Of a stretch of 64,000 nt of DNA, positions 15,532-24,039 are shown piece after piece (the first letter of the stretch is position 1; every line of letters starts with the position of its first letter). The notes below the pieces were generated by a model. That model made no database searches. It worked only from the letters and a program-made list of their open reading frames with translations, and was not told where the DNA came from. Location: NCBI RefSeq assembly GCF_000269985.1, contig NC_016109.1:8149001-8213000 (forward strand), given 5' to 3'. The position numbers and the translations under genes were made by a program. Source of the stretch: Kitasatospora setae KM-6054 (GTDB lineage: Bacteria > Actinomycetota > Actinomycetes > Streptomycetales > Streptomycetaceae).

Positions 15532-16299
15532 GTGAACCACGCCGCGCCCCGCACCCCCCTCGCCCCCGCCAGGTCGGGGGTGCCCGAGCACGGCCGGGTG
15601 CCCAAGTACTACCTGGTCAAGGCCGAACTGGAGGAGCTGATCGGCGAGCTGGGCCCCGGCGGCCGGCTGCCCACCGAGGCCGGGCTGGCGGAGCGGTACG
15701 GAGTGGCCCGGGCGACCGTCCGGCAGGCGCTGCGGGACCTGCTGATCGAGGGGCGGCTGCGGCGGCAGGGGCGCGGCACGGTGGTGGCCGGGGCGAAGAT
15801 CGAACAGCCGCTGTCGCTGGCCAGCTACACCGAGGGCGTCACCCGGCAGGGCCTGCGCCCCGGCCGGACCCTGATCGCGCTGGACCGGCTGCCCGCCGAC
15901 CCGGTGGCGGCGGAACGGCTCGCCGTCCCGGCCGGCGAACCACTCTGGCACCTCGAACGGGTGCTGCGCGCCGACGAGGAGCGGGTCGGGTTGGAATCCA
16001 CCTACCTGCCGGTGGCCCGGGTACCCGACCTGGCCGCCGAGTTCGACCCGGCCGGCTCGCTCTACGAGCACCTGCGCGAACGCGGCGTGCGCCTCGCCAG
16101 AGCGGAGGAGCGGATCGAGACCGTGCTCGCCACCCCGCGCGAGGCACTGCTGATCGGCACCCCGCCCGCCCTCCCGATGCTGCTGCTGCACCGCCGCAGC
16201 CGGGATGCCGACGGGCACCCGCTCGAACTCGTCCGCACCCTCTACCGGGGCGACCGGTTCAGCTTCACCCTCGACCTGACCGCCCCCACCACCGATTGA
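15532..16299 (+). CDS. GntR-family regulator with UTRA domain (DasR-like)
   Basis: A 255-aa regulator. After ~25 disordered residues, VPKYYLVKAELEELIGELGP starts a winged helix with LPTEAGLAERYGVARATVRQ and the wing RRQGRGTVVA; residues ~100-250 are a UTRA effector domain (LASYTEGVTRQGLRP, LERVLRADEERVGLESTYLP, ETVLATPREALLIG). The order and wording are strikingly like the GlcNAc-sensing DasR, so a phosphorylated sugar effector is plausible, but this is a paralogue. GTG 15532 is used; the ribosome site abuts it, so a start further in (the V of VPEHGR) remains possible. Likely controls the divergent phosphodiesterase. Confidence 0.85.
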   Translation: MNHAAPRTPLAPARSGVPEHGRVPKYYLVKAELEELIGELGPGGRLPTEAGLAERYGVARATVRQALRDLLIEGRLRRQGRGTVVAGAKIEQPLSLASYTEGVTRQGLRPGRTLIALDRLPADPVAAERLAVPAGEPLWHLERVLRADEERVGLESTYLPVARVPDLAAEFDPAGSLYEHLRERGVRLARAEERIETVLATPREALLIGTPPALPMLLLHRRSRDADGHPLELVRTLYRGDRFSFTLDLTAPTTD

Positions 16300-16369
16300 C
16301 GGCGGAGGGGGGACGGGGACGCGGGCAGGGGCGGGAACGCGGGCGCGGACGCGGGCGCGATCGCGGTGA

Positions 16370-17068
16370 TCAGAGCGCCGACAGGAACAGCAGCAGGACG
16401 AACGGGGCCGCGCCCCAGGCCAGTCCGCGCAGCACGCCGCGTCGCACCGTCCCGTCGGCGGGCAGCGGGAGGCGCGGCGCGGCGGCCGGGGCGGCGGCCT
16501 GAGAGCAGTCCGGAGAGGGGCTCGGGGCGGGAGGGCGCCGGGGGGAGTACGGCAGACCCATCCGGACGCCGGCCGTGGCCAGCGCGGGCGGCAACAGGGT
16601 GGAGGCCAGCCAGAGCGGGTAGACGAAGCCTGGGTCCCGGTTGGACACCGGGTCGTGGCCCGAGGCGGGCGCGATCCCCGCCACCGGCCAGGCCAGCAGC
16701 GCCACCAGCGCCCCGAACAGCAGCGCCACGACGGCCCCCGCCCACACCGCGCCCACCGGCCGGGTGCGGTACGCCGGCGCCGCCGTCCGCAGCAGGCTCC
16801 CGGCCGCCACCGCCGCCGCGTACCCGGCGAACACCGCGAGGCCGTCCCCGCGCAGCGCCGCGCGCGCCCCGTCCGCCCAGGACGCCCCGGCTGCGGCCGC
16901 GCCGAAGCCCCACGCGCCGGCCACCGCCGCCGCCAGGACCAGGGGCACCACGCCGGGCGCCGCCGTCCGCACCGCCGAGTCGCTGCGCGCCGAGTCGCTG
17001 CGCGCCGAGTCACTGCCCGCCGAGTCGCTGTTCGCGGTGTCGCCGTCCGTCGTGCTGCCGATCGCCAT
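16370..17068 (-). CDS. Membrane protein of unknown function
   Basis: A 232-aa protein with about five hydrophobic segments (around residues 35-55, 70-90, 105-130, 145-165 and 210-230). The N-terminus contains four five-residue repeats (SDSAG/SDSAR), encoded by 15-bp imperfect repeats at 16973-17035. The region between helices 4 and 5 is Pro/Ser/Ala-rich. Its start lies only 10 bp after the stop of the MDR gene on the same strand (a GTG at 17077 would be even closer), suggesting a two-gene operon with translational coupling. No family recognised. Confidence 0.7.
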   Translation of the reverse strand: MAIGSTTDGDTANSDSAGSDSARSDSARSDSAVRTAAPGVVPLVLAAAVAGAWGFGAAAAGASWADGARAALRGDGLAVFAGYAAAVAAGSLLRTAAPAYRTRPVGAVWAGAVVALLFGALVALLAWPVAGIAPASGHDPVSNRDPGFVYPLWLASTLLPPALATAGVRMGLPYSPRRPPAPSPSPDCSQAAAPAAAPRLPLPADGTVRRGVLRGLAWGAAPFVLLLFLSAL

Positions 17069-17078
17069 GGCGGGCACG

Positions 17079-18113
17079 CTACAGCGCCCCGTGCGGGCGT
17101 GACCAGGCCGGGAGGCCGATGGTCACCTTGCCGAACGCGGCCCCCGACGCGTAGTGCCGGAAGGCGTCGGCGGCCCGGTCGAAGGGGAACGAGCGGTCGA
17201 GCACCGGGTGGAGCCGGTGGCGTTCGAGGAAGGCGTTCAGCTCCAGGAACTGGGCCCGGCTGCCGACGGCCAGCGCGCGCACCGTGGCGCCGGAGCCGAA
17301 CAGCGCCCGGGGGTCGAGCGGCGGGGCGGTGTCCGAGACGAAGCCGACGCAGGCGACGTGGCCCGCGACCCGTACCGCCCGCAGCGACTGCTCCAGCAGG
17401 CCCGCCACGTCGACCACCCGGTCCGCGCCCCGGCCGTCCGTCAACTCGCGGACCCGGCCCGCCCAGTCGGGGACGGTCCGGTAGTCGATCACCTCGTCCG
17501 CGCCCAGCTCGACCAGCCGGCGGGCCTTGGCCGGGCCGCTGGTGGTGGCGATCACCCGCGCCCCGAGCGCCCGGCCGAGCTGCAGTGCGAACAGCGAGAC
17601 CCCGCCCGACCCGAGGGTCAACAGGGTCTGTCCCGGACGCAGCCCCACGCCGTCGCCGGTCAGCGCGTTCCAGGCGGTGACGGCCGCGCAGGGCAGCGTC
17701 GCGGCCTCCGCGAAGGACAGGTGCGCGGGCAGCGGCACCAGCGAGTCGGCGTCCAGCAGGGCGAGTTCGGTGAGCGTGCCGTCCAGCGAGCCGCCGAGCT
17801 GCGCCAGGTGCCGGAGGTCGAACGGCCCGTCCCGCCAGCTCGGGAACACGTTGCCGGCCACCCGGTCGCCGACCCGCACCGCCGTGACGCCGGGCCCGAC
17901 CGCGGCCACCACCCCCGCGCCGTCGGCGACCGGCACCACGTCCGGCTTCACCGGCAGCACGTAGTCGCCGCGCAGCACCATCAGGTCGCGGAAGCTCAGC
18001 GACACGGCGCGGACGGCGACCAGGGCCTGCCCGGGCCCCGGCTCCGGATCCGGGTGCTCGCGGAGCGTGAGGCCGTCGATCCCGGCACCGCTGTCGAGGT
18101 GGTAGCTGCGCAT
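17079..18113 (-). CDS. Zinc-independent MDR alcohol dehydrogenase/quinone oxidoreductase
   Basis: A 344-aa medium-chain dehydrogenase/reductase. The N-terminal GroES-like fold contains AVSLSFRDLMVLRGDY and the glycine-rich VPVADGAGVVAAVGPGVTAVRVGDRV; the Rossmann domain reads LLTLGSGGVSLFALQLGRALGARVI. The catalytic zinc cysteine/histidine set is absent, which places it nearer to NADPH-dependent quinone reductases. ATG 18113 has GGAGGAA 9 nt ahead. Divergent from a TetR gene with two inverted operator-like sites between; TetR repression is the simplest model. Confidence 0.88.
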   Translation of the reverse strand: MRSYHLDSGAGIDGLTLREHPDPEPGPGQALVAVRAVSLSFRDLMVLRGDYVLPVKPDVVPVADGAGVVAAVGPGVTAVRVGDRVAGNVFPSWRDGPFDLRHLAQLGGSLDGTLTELALLDADSLVPLPAHLSFAEAATLPCAAVTAWNALTGDGVGLRPGQTLLTLGSGGVSLFALQLGRALGARVIATTSGPAKARRLVELGADEVIDYRTVPDWAGRVRELTDGRGADRVVDVAGLLEQSLRAVRVAGHVACVGFVSDTAPPLDPRALFGSGATVRALAVGSRAQFLELNAFLERHRLHPVLDRSFPFDRAADAFRHYASGAAFGKVTIGLPAWSRPHGAL

Positions 18114-18144
18114 GGGCTGGTTCCTCCGGTGGGCTGGAGAGCAG

Positions 18145-18197
18145 TAGATAGAACGGTCGGTCTATATGGGGCGTGAATGTATAGACCGTTTGATCTA
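18145..18197. promoter_or_regulatory. Paired TetR operator candidates
   Basis: Two inverted copies of TATAGACCG...TT..ATCTA: one at 18145-18166 (reverse orientation) and one at 18180-18197. They overlap the divergent promoters of the MDR and TetR genes and are AT-rich against background. Confidence 0.55.
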
Positions 18198-18225
18198 CCG
18201 GTCAACCCCTGGCAGGCTGACACCC

Positions 18226-18900
18226 ATGGCCACGGCGAACGGGACGGACAGGACCGACAGGACGGGTGCGGCAGGCGCGGCGGTCGGGCCCGGGCCGCGC
18301 GAACGACTGCTCGCGGCCGCCCAGGAGCTGACGTACCGCCACGGCATGGGCGTCGGCGTGGACGCGCTGCTCAAGGGCGCGAACGTGGCCCGCCGCTCGC
18401 TGTACGAGCACTTCGGCGGCAAGGACGGCCTGATCGTCGAAGTGCTCCGCCGCAGCACCGCCGAGGATGCCGCCGACTACCGGCGCACCCTCGGCGCGGC
18501 CGGCGACGACCCGCGCACCCGGCTGCTCGCCGTCTTCGACCGGCTCGCCGTCGTCGTCGCCGCACCCGGCTTCCGCGGCTGCCGCTACCTCGCCGCCGAC
18601 CTCGCCCTCACCGACCCCGAGCACCCCGGCCACGAGGTCACCCGCCGCTACCGCGAGCAGGTCGCCGCGCTACTGGCCGACGAACTGCGCGCCCTCGGCC
18701 ACCCCCGCCCCGACCGCGCCGCCGCCCAACTGCTGCTGCTGATCGACGGTGCGATGGCCGCCGCGGCCACCCGCCCGGGGACCGAGCCGGTCGCCGTCGC
18801 CCGCGAAATGGCGGAACGCGTGCTGGCGGAATCCGTGCCGCCGGAAGCCGTCCCGGCCGAATCCGCCCCTGCCGAATCCGCCCCGGCCGAAGGGGAGTAG
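18226..18900 (+). CDS. TetR-family transcriptional regulator
   Basis: A 224-aa TetR. HTH: RERLLAAAQELTYRHGMGVG then LLKGANVARRSLYEHFGGKDGL. The ligand-binding half has the FRGCRYLAADLAL segment seen in the TetR_C_16/AcrR-like group. The C-terminus carries repeats of the type VPPEAVPAESAPAESAP, an extension of about 20 residues. ATG 18226 chosen; longer reading would run through the operator. It probably represses itself and the divergent MDR operon. Confidence 0.9.
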   Translation: MATANGTDRTDRTGAAGAAVGPGPRERLLAAAQELTYRHGMGVGVDALLKGANVARRSLYEHFGGKDGLIVEVLRRSTAEDAADYRRTLGAAGDDPRTRLLAVFDRLAVVVAAPGFRGCRYLAADLALTDPEHPGHEVTRRYREQVAALLADELRALGHPRPDRAAAQLLLLIDGAMAAAATRPGTEPVAVAREMAERVLAESVPPEAVPAESAPAESAPAEGE

Positions 18901-19109
18901 CCGGGCCGAGGCGTCGCGGGGGAGCGGGGCGGCGGGCTCACGGCCCTGCCGTCGCCGGCTGCCCCGCGCCTCCCTCGCTCGCCTCCGCGCCGGAACGGCT
19001 GCGCGCGGCCTGCGCGGAGGCGGAGGCGGCGCCCCTCGCCGAGGCCCCCGAGGGGCCGCTGGGCGGCGACGGGCTGCCGGGGCTCCGTACCTGCCGGAAC
19101 CCCTCTGCC
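18901..19109. other. Convergent intergenic region
   Basis: 209 bp between the TetR gene and the DUF574 methyltransferase. It contains inverted GAGGCCCCCGAGGGGCC near 19042-19057, which may terminate transcription, and no credible gene. Confidence 0.4.
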
Positions 19110-19943
19110 TCAGGGGCGGAGGGCGACCGCCCCGTAGCAGGAGGCGCCGGCGTCGCTGATCCGTTCGGTGTCGTCGTCGGGGGACGGGTTCCAGCGGGGG
19201 GTGGCGACGATGCCGGGGTCGAGGACGTCCCAGCCGGTGAAGAAGCGGCCGAACTCCTCGCTGGTGCAGGACGCGACGGGCGTTCCCGCGGCGGTGTAGA
19301 CCTGGATCAGCCGGGCGGTCTCGTCCGGGGCGAAGTCCGGGGTGAGGTGGCTCATCACGAGGGCGGAGCCGCTGGGCAGCCGGTCCTTGAAGTACTCGGT
19401 GATCCCGTGGGCCCGGCCGGGGACGAAGTGCAGCAGGGCGTTCATGCTGAGCGCGATCGGCCGGTCGAAGTCCAGGGTGCGGGCGGCGGCCTCCAGCAGG
19501 GCCTCGGGTTCGCGCACGTCGGCCTGGACGTAGGCGGTGACGCCCTGGTCGGTGCCGCGCAGCAGCGCCTGGGCGTGCAGCAGGACGATCGGGTCGTTGT
19601 CGGCGTAGACGACCGTGGCGTCCGGCGCGACCCGCTGGGCGACCTCGTGCAGGTTCGGCGAGGTCGGGATGCCGGTGCCGATGTCGAGGAACTGCCTGAT
19701 GCCCCGCTCGGCCAGCAGCCGGGTGGAGCGGCGCATGAAGGCGCGGTTGGCGCGGGCCGCGGAGCGGGCGTACGGGAAGACGGCCAGCGCGCGCCCGGCG
19801 GCCTCCCGGTCGGCGGGGAAGTTGGTGGTCCCGCCGAGGTAGAAGTCGTACATCCGGGCCGAGTGCGCCAGGTGGATGTCGAGGTTGACCTCGACCCCGG
19901 TCTCCAGTCCGGCCCCGTCGGCCGTGCCGTGTGCGTCTGCCAT
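19110..19943 (-). CDS. SAM-dependent methyltransferase, DUF574 family
   Basis: A 277-aa member of the actinobacterial S-adenosyl methyltransferase family PF04672 (DUF574). Typical features are SARMYDFYLGGTTNFPADRE, NRAFMRRSTRLLAERGIRQF, the SAM motif FLDIGTGIPTSPNLHEVA and the conserved VVYADNDPIVLLHAQALL. ATG 19943 has GGGGGAGC just ahead. The family is massively amplified in Streptomyces and physiological substrates are mostly unknown. Confidence 0.92.
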   Translation of the reverse strand: MADAHGTADGAGLETGVEVNLDIHLAHSARMYDFYLGGTTNFPADREAAGRALAVFPYARSAARANRAFMRRSTRLLAERGIRQFLDIGTGIPTSPNLHEVAQRVAPDATVVYADNDPIVLLHAQALLRGTDQGVTAYVQADVREPEALLEAAARTLDFDRPIALSMNALLHFVPGRAHGITEYFKDRLPSGSALVMSHLTPDFAPDETARLIQVYTAAGTPVASCTSEEFGRFFTGWDVLDPGIVATPRWNPSPDDDTERISDAGASCYGAVALRP

Positions 19944-20291
19944 CTGCTCCCCCTGATCGCCCGCTGGTCTTCCGTCGTGCTTCCGTCGCGCTGCCGTCGG
20001 TCTTCCGCTGATCTTCCGTCGATCGCACCCACTATGCCCATGCGGGCGAACGGGCAATCAAGGGCTTCGACCGGGTTCGGTGGCCGCCGTGACCGAAACG
20101 GTCGGTATCGATCTCATATCGCCAATGAACGTTCAGAGTTGAAGATGGGCAGCTTGTCGGTTCGAACGACTTATGTCTGATCTTGAAACCCCTTGTGCCG
20201 GATTAGCATCTGGACACCTGATGCGTCTTAATGTTCCTCCAGGGGACGCGAGTTCCCCCGCCGCGCCGACGGTCCGGGAAGGAGGAACGGC
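19944..20291. other. Divergent intergenic region
   Basis: 348 bp between the DUF574 gene and the sigma-like gene. 19961-20025 contains several imperfect CTTCCGTCG repeats on the methyltransferase side. 20100-20230 is AT-richer with candidate promoter boxes (TAGCAT at 20204-20209, no convincing -35). No gene seen. Confidence 0.4.
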
Positions 20292-20885
20292 ATGAACGAG
20301 AGCGACCGGGCAGTCGGAGACCGGCACCGGCTGACGTTCGACGCGTTCTGCGACACCCACCAGCGGACGTGGTCCGGCTTCGCCGGCACCCGCCTGCGCG
20401 ACACCGCCACCGCGCGCGAGGCCGTGAACACCGCGAAGGACCGGGTCTGGCGGGAGTGGCCGCGGATCCTGCGCGACCAGTACCCGGCCTTCCAGGCCTG
20501 GACGATCCTCAAGGAGGAGGTCGCCGCCGCCCTGCTGCACCGGATGATCGACGGCGGAGCGATACCCCTCGAACCCCACGGGTCCCCCGAGCCCGTCCCG
20601 CACTGGGTCGGCGCCCTGCGCGCCGCCGCCGAACGCGCCCGGCACCTGCCGGAGACCGGCGTCGGCCACGAGCGGATGTACGCTGCGCTGTGTGGGCTGT
20701 CCGAACGGCGCCACGACGTCATGGTGTTGCGCTACCTGCTCGGCCTGACGGACACCCAGATCGCCGACTGCCTGGCCACCACCGAGGCCCACGTCCGCTC
20801 CACCGCGTTCCAGGCCCTGGACCGCCTGGCCGCCGCCCTCGGCGGCGGCCACCGCGAACGCCGGGAGTACCGGGACCAGTGGTGA
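20292..20885 (+). CDS. Atypical sigma-70-family (ECF-like) protein
   Basis: A 197-aa protein. Residues ~130-185 form a clear sigma region 4 helix-turn-helix (VLRYLLGLTDTQIADCLATTEAHVRSTAFQALDRL). The N-terminal half has the size of region 2 (FDAFCDTHQRTWSGFAGTRL) but lacks the strong acidic/aromatic region 2.3-2.4 signatures, so it may be a divergent ECF factor or a DNA-binding relative. ATG 20292 follows GGGAAGGAGG. No obvious anti-sigma gene is near; the next gene is an unknown 210-aa protein in the same direction. Confidence 0.75.
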   Translation: MNESDRAVGDRHRLTFDAFCDTHQRTWSGFAGTRLRDTATAREAVNTAKDRVWREWPRILRDQYPAFQAWTILKEEVAAALLHRMIDGGAIPLEPHGSPEPVPHWVGALRAAAERARHLPETGVGHERMYAALCGLSERRHDVMVLRYLLGLTDTQIADCLATTEAHVRSTAFQALDRLAAALGGGHRERREYRDQW

Positions 20886-21040
20886 CCCACGGTGGCCGGT
20901 GACGGGCACGCGGAACCACCGAACACCGCACCACCGAACGCGAACCCAGCACCGCAGAACGCGAACGCAGGACCACTGAACGCAGTACGACCGAGCGCGG
21001 CACTACCGGCCGCAGGACGACGGACGGACGGGGGAACCAG

Positions 21041-21673
21041 ATGAGCGCCGGGAGCGACAGCCTCCACTCACCCACCCGCTCCGCGCCGCCGCGCCCCGAC
21101 GACGAGGGGGTGTCCTGGGAGCGGCTGCTGACCGCCCCGCGGCCGTTCCCGTCCGAGAACCTGCAGGCCGCCCACGAGTTGGACCTCGCCGCCTCCCTGG
21201 TCCTCGCGATGCCGACCGCCGCCGCCTCGCTCGACCTGCTGGTCAACGACCGGCGGATCCACCCCGAGGGCGCCCTCGTCCTCGGCGCGCTGCTGCACAC
21301 CGCCCGGCACCGCGACGCCGCCCAGTTCTGGTGGCAGTTCGCGGCCGGCGGCGGCTCCTACACCGCCGCGTCCTGTCTGAGCCTGCTGCACCGCAGCCTC
21401 GGGGAGTTCCTCGACGCCGAGCTCTGGCGCCGCCAGGCCGAGGCCCTCGCCACCGGCCCCCGCCGGCCCCCGCGCGTCCTGGGGGTCCGCGACGCGCTGC
21501 TGCCGGCCGGGGTCCTCGCCGAGATCCTCACCCTCTGCCACGAGGGCCTCGACGTGAAGCTCCCGCCCCGGCTGGCCGCCGTCATCCACCAGCTGCCGGT
21601 CGACTGCGACGACCCCGAGTACGGCGAACTCCCGCAGGTCAGCAGCACCCTGGTCCGCGACCTGGCCGGCTGA
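21041..21673 (+). CDS. Hypothetical helical-repeat protein next to the sigma-like gene
   Basis: A 210-aa soluble protein rich in Ala/Leu helices, with a central segment like a tetratricopeptide or Sel1-type repeat (ALLHTARHRDAAQFWWQFAAGGGSYTAASCLSLLHRS). N-terminus Ser/Pro-rich. No enzyme motif. It follows the sigma-like gene after 155 bp that hold imperfect CGAACGCGAAC repeats. I do recall similar proteins downstream of sigma-like genes in Streptomyces, but not their function; an accessory or regulatory partner is speculation. Confidence 0.7.
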   Translation: MSAGSDSLHSPTRSAPPRPDDEGVSWERLLTAPRPFPSENLQAAHELDLAASLVLAMPTAAASLDLLVNDRRIHPEGALVLGALLHTARHRDAAQFWWQFAAGGGSYTAASCLSLLHRSLGEFLDAELWRRQAEALATGPRRPPRVLGVRDALLPAGVLAEILTLCHEGLDVKLPPRLAAVIHQLPVDCDDPEYGELPQVSSTLVRDLAG

Positions 21674-21783
21674 GGGCGCCCCGCGCGCACGACCGCTCCC
21701 GGCTCGCCCTCGTCTACGAGGGCCTGGACGACTGGGGCCTGCGCGGTGGCTGACGGTGCCTCGCGGCGGCGGTTGGCGGTGGT

Positions 21784-22242
21784 TCAGCCCTCGATGTCCA
21801 GGGCGGTGCCGTAGAGGCGGGTGACCCGGAGGCGGACGACCACCCGGCGTTCGGCGACCAGTTGGGCGAAGAACGCGTTCTCGTCGGCGGGGCGCAGGTC
21901 GGGCGGGAACATGGCGAGGAGTTCGCGGCCGACCGCGTCGCCGGGGACGGTGGTCGGTGCGGAGACCTCGGCCTCGCCCTCGGCGACGGCGAACGACCAG
22001 ACGTCCTCGCCCTGGACGTGCAGCGAGGCGTGCGGGTTCGCGCGCAGGTGGGCGACCTTGGCGCGGTCGTCGGTGCTGGAGAAGCGCAGCGTGCGGGCGG
22101 GGGCGTCCCAGCCGTAGAGCATGGTGGTCAGGTGCGGGTGGCCACTGCGCCGGACGCTGGCGAGGGTGCCGAAGCGCTGGCGGGCGAGCAGGTCGGAGAG
22201 GGCGTCCTCGGAGAGCCTGCGGGGCGGTACGGATTTGGTCAT
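21784..22242 (-). CDS. Pyridoxamine 5'-phosphate oxidase-fold (PPOX), probable F420-dependent protein
   Basis: A 152-aa split-barrel protein. The fold signatures are LLARQRFGTLASVRRSGHPH, LYGWDAPARTLRFSSTDDRA, the KVAHLRANPHASLHVQGED core and the C-terminal VVVRLRVTRLYGTALD. Lysine/arginine in the KVAHLR loop binds cofactor phosphate. Such short proteins in actinobacteria bind F420 or flavin rather than act in PLP synthesis. ATG 22242 has no obvious ribosome site. Divergent from the sulfatase. Confidence 0.85.
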   Translation of the reverse strand: MTKSVPPRRLSEDALSDLLARQRFGTLASVRRSGHPHLTTMLYGWDAPARTLRFSSTDDRAKVAHLRANPHASLHVQGEDVWSFAVAEGEAEVSAPTTVPGDAVGRELLAMFPPDLRPADENAFFAQLVAERRVVVRLRVTRLYGTALDIEG

Positions 22243-22513
22243 GACGTGAGCAACGGCACCGGTGGGGCGGATGTTCCTGACGGGGGCTCGCAAGGATTTC
22301 GGACAGTGTGCGAAACATTGCAACGGGGCCGTGAACAGCGTGCGTTGTCTGTCCGCAGGCAATTGCGGCCTGCTCAGCGGCGCCCGTAGGTTCACGGTCA
22401 AGCGCGCCGCACACCGTTCAACGCTCCGCCCGGCCGGGGACGCCCGCCGACTCGCTCCGCCCGCACGCCCTCCCGTCCGCCCTCCCGCACGCCGTCGAAA
22501 GGGTACGCACGCC

Positions 22514-23935
22514 ATGAGTCGGAACACCGAACCGCCGCGCGACCGGTCGAAGCTCGGCCGCCGTGAATTCCTCGCCGGGGCCGCCGCGGTGGCCGCCGCG
22601 ACCGCGCTGCCGCTGACCGTGGGCGCCGGGGGCGCCGCCGCGGCGGGGGCCCGGCCGAACATCCTGGTGATCCTCACCGACGACCAGCCGAAGCAGACCG
22701 AGTGGGCCACCCCGAAGACGGTGGACTGGCTGGTCGGCCACGGCGTCCGGTTCACCTCCGGGCACGTCACCACGCCGCTGTGCGCGCCGTCCCGCTCGTC
22801 GATCTTCAGCGGCCAGTACGCGCACCACCACGGCGTCCGGGACAACGGCCACCCGTACAACCTCGACCAGCACGACACCGTCCAGCGGGCGCTGCACCAG
22901 GCCGGCTACCGGACCGGCCTGTTCGGCAAGTACCTGAACGCCTGGCAGCCGGCCGACAACCCGCCGCACTTCGACGAGTGGCTGCTGTCCGCGCCGGTGG
23001 TCTACAACGACGGGCAGTACAACGACAACGGGACCGTCCACACCATCCCCGGCTACTCGACCTCGGTGATCCGCGACCACGCGCTGGCCTTTCTCGACAA
23101 GGCCGCCACCGACCCGCGCCCGTGGTTCGCGTTCGTCGCCCCGAAGGCCTCGCACGAGCCCAACACGCCGGAGCCGAAGTACGCCGACACGGTCGTCCCG
23201 GTCTGGAACGGCCGCCCGTCCGTCGACGAGGCCGACCGCAGCGACAAGCCCGAGTGGATCCAGAACTCCACCGGCACCCTGGCCACCGCCCGGCAGCTGC
23301 GGGCCCGCCAACTGCGCACCCTGCTCTCGGTGGACGACGCCGTGCAGGCGCTGCACGACAAGCTGGCCGCGCTCGGGCAGTTGGACAACACCCTGGTCAT
23401 CTACCTCGGCGACAACGGCTACACCTGGGCCGACCACGGCTGGTCGAAGAAGTCGGTCCCCTACCTGCCGTCCGTCGAGGTGCCGTTCTACGTCTCCTGG
23501 CCGGCCGGCGGCCTCGGCGCGGGCAGCCCCGCCGACCACCGGATCGTGGCCAACATCGACCTCGCCCCGACCATCCTGGACGCCGCCGGCATCACCCCGG
23601 ACTGGGCGGTCGACGGGCACTCGCTGCTCGGCTCGTACAGCCGCGACCACCTGCTGGTCGAGTACTGGGAGCAGGGCGTCCACCAGGCCGGGCGGCCGCA
23701 CACCTGGGCCTCCTACCTGTCGAAGACCGAGCAGTACACCGAGTACTACAAGCTGCACACGGACGCGAACGGGCAGCCCGTCGGCACCGGGGCGCTCGAC
23801 TTCCGCGAGTACTACGACCTGGACGCCGACCCCTACCAGCTGGTCAACAAGCTGTACCAGGCCACCCCGGCGCAGGAGCAGGCGCTCGGCATCCCGGCCC
23901 TCGCGGCCGCGCTCGCCGCCCACCGGGCCGCCTGA
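22514..23935 (+). CDS. Tat-exported sulfatase
   Basis: A 473-aa type I sulfatase. The N-terminus has a twin-arginine signal (GRREFLAGAAAVAAATALPL), then the metal motif NILVILTDDQPK. The active-site consensus LCAPSRSSIFSG contains C90, which must be converted to formylglycine; a second metal cluster is YLGDNGYTWADHGW. ATG 22514 fits the signal length. The enzyme would fold and be modified in the cytoplasm before Tat export, matching the FGE gene 104 bp downstream. Substrate unknown (sulfated polysaccharide or sulfate ester). Confidence 0.92.
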   Translation: MSRNTEPPRDRSKLGRREFLAGAAAVAAATALPLTVGAGGAAAAGARPNILVILTDDQPKQTEWATPKTVDWLVGHGVRFTSGHVTTPLCAPSRSSIFSGQYAHHHGVRDNGHPYNLDQHDTVQRALHQAGYRTGLFGKYLNAWQPADNPPHFDEWLLSAPVVYNDGQYNDNGTVHTIPGYSTSVIRDHALAFLDKAATDPRPWFAFVAPKASHEPNTPEPKYADTVVPVWNGRPSVDEADRSDKPEWIQNSTGTLATARQLRARQLRTLLSVDDAVQALHDKLAALGQLDNTLVIYLGDNGYTWADHGWSKKSVPYLPSVEVPFYVSWPAGGLGAGSPADHRIVANIDLAPTILDAAGITPDWAVDGHSLLGSYSRDHLLVEYWEQGVHQAGRPHTWASYLSKTEQYTEYYKLHTDANGQPVGTGALDFREYYDLDADPYQLVNKLYQATPAQEQALGIPALAAALAAHRAA

Positions 23936-24039
23936 CCCGCCTCGCCTGACCCGCCCCGCCCCGAGCCCCGGCCGGTCGTCTCCCCGGCGGCCGGCCGGAC
24001 CCGCACCACACCGCACTCCCGTGAAGGAACGAGGCCGTC

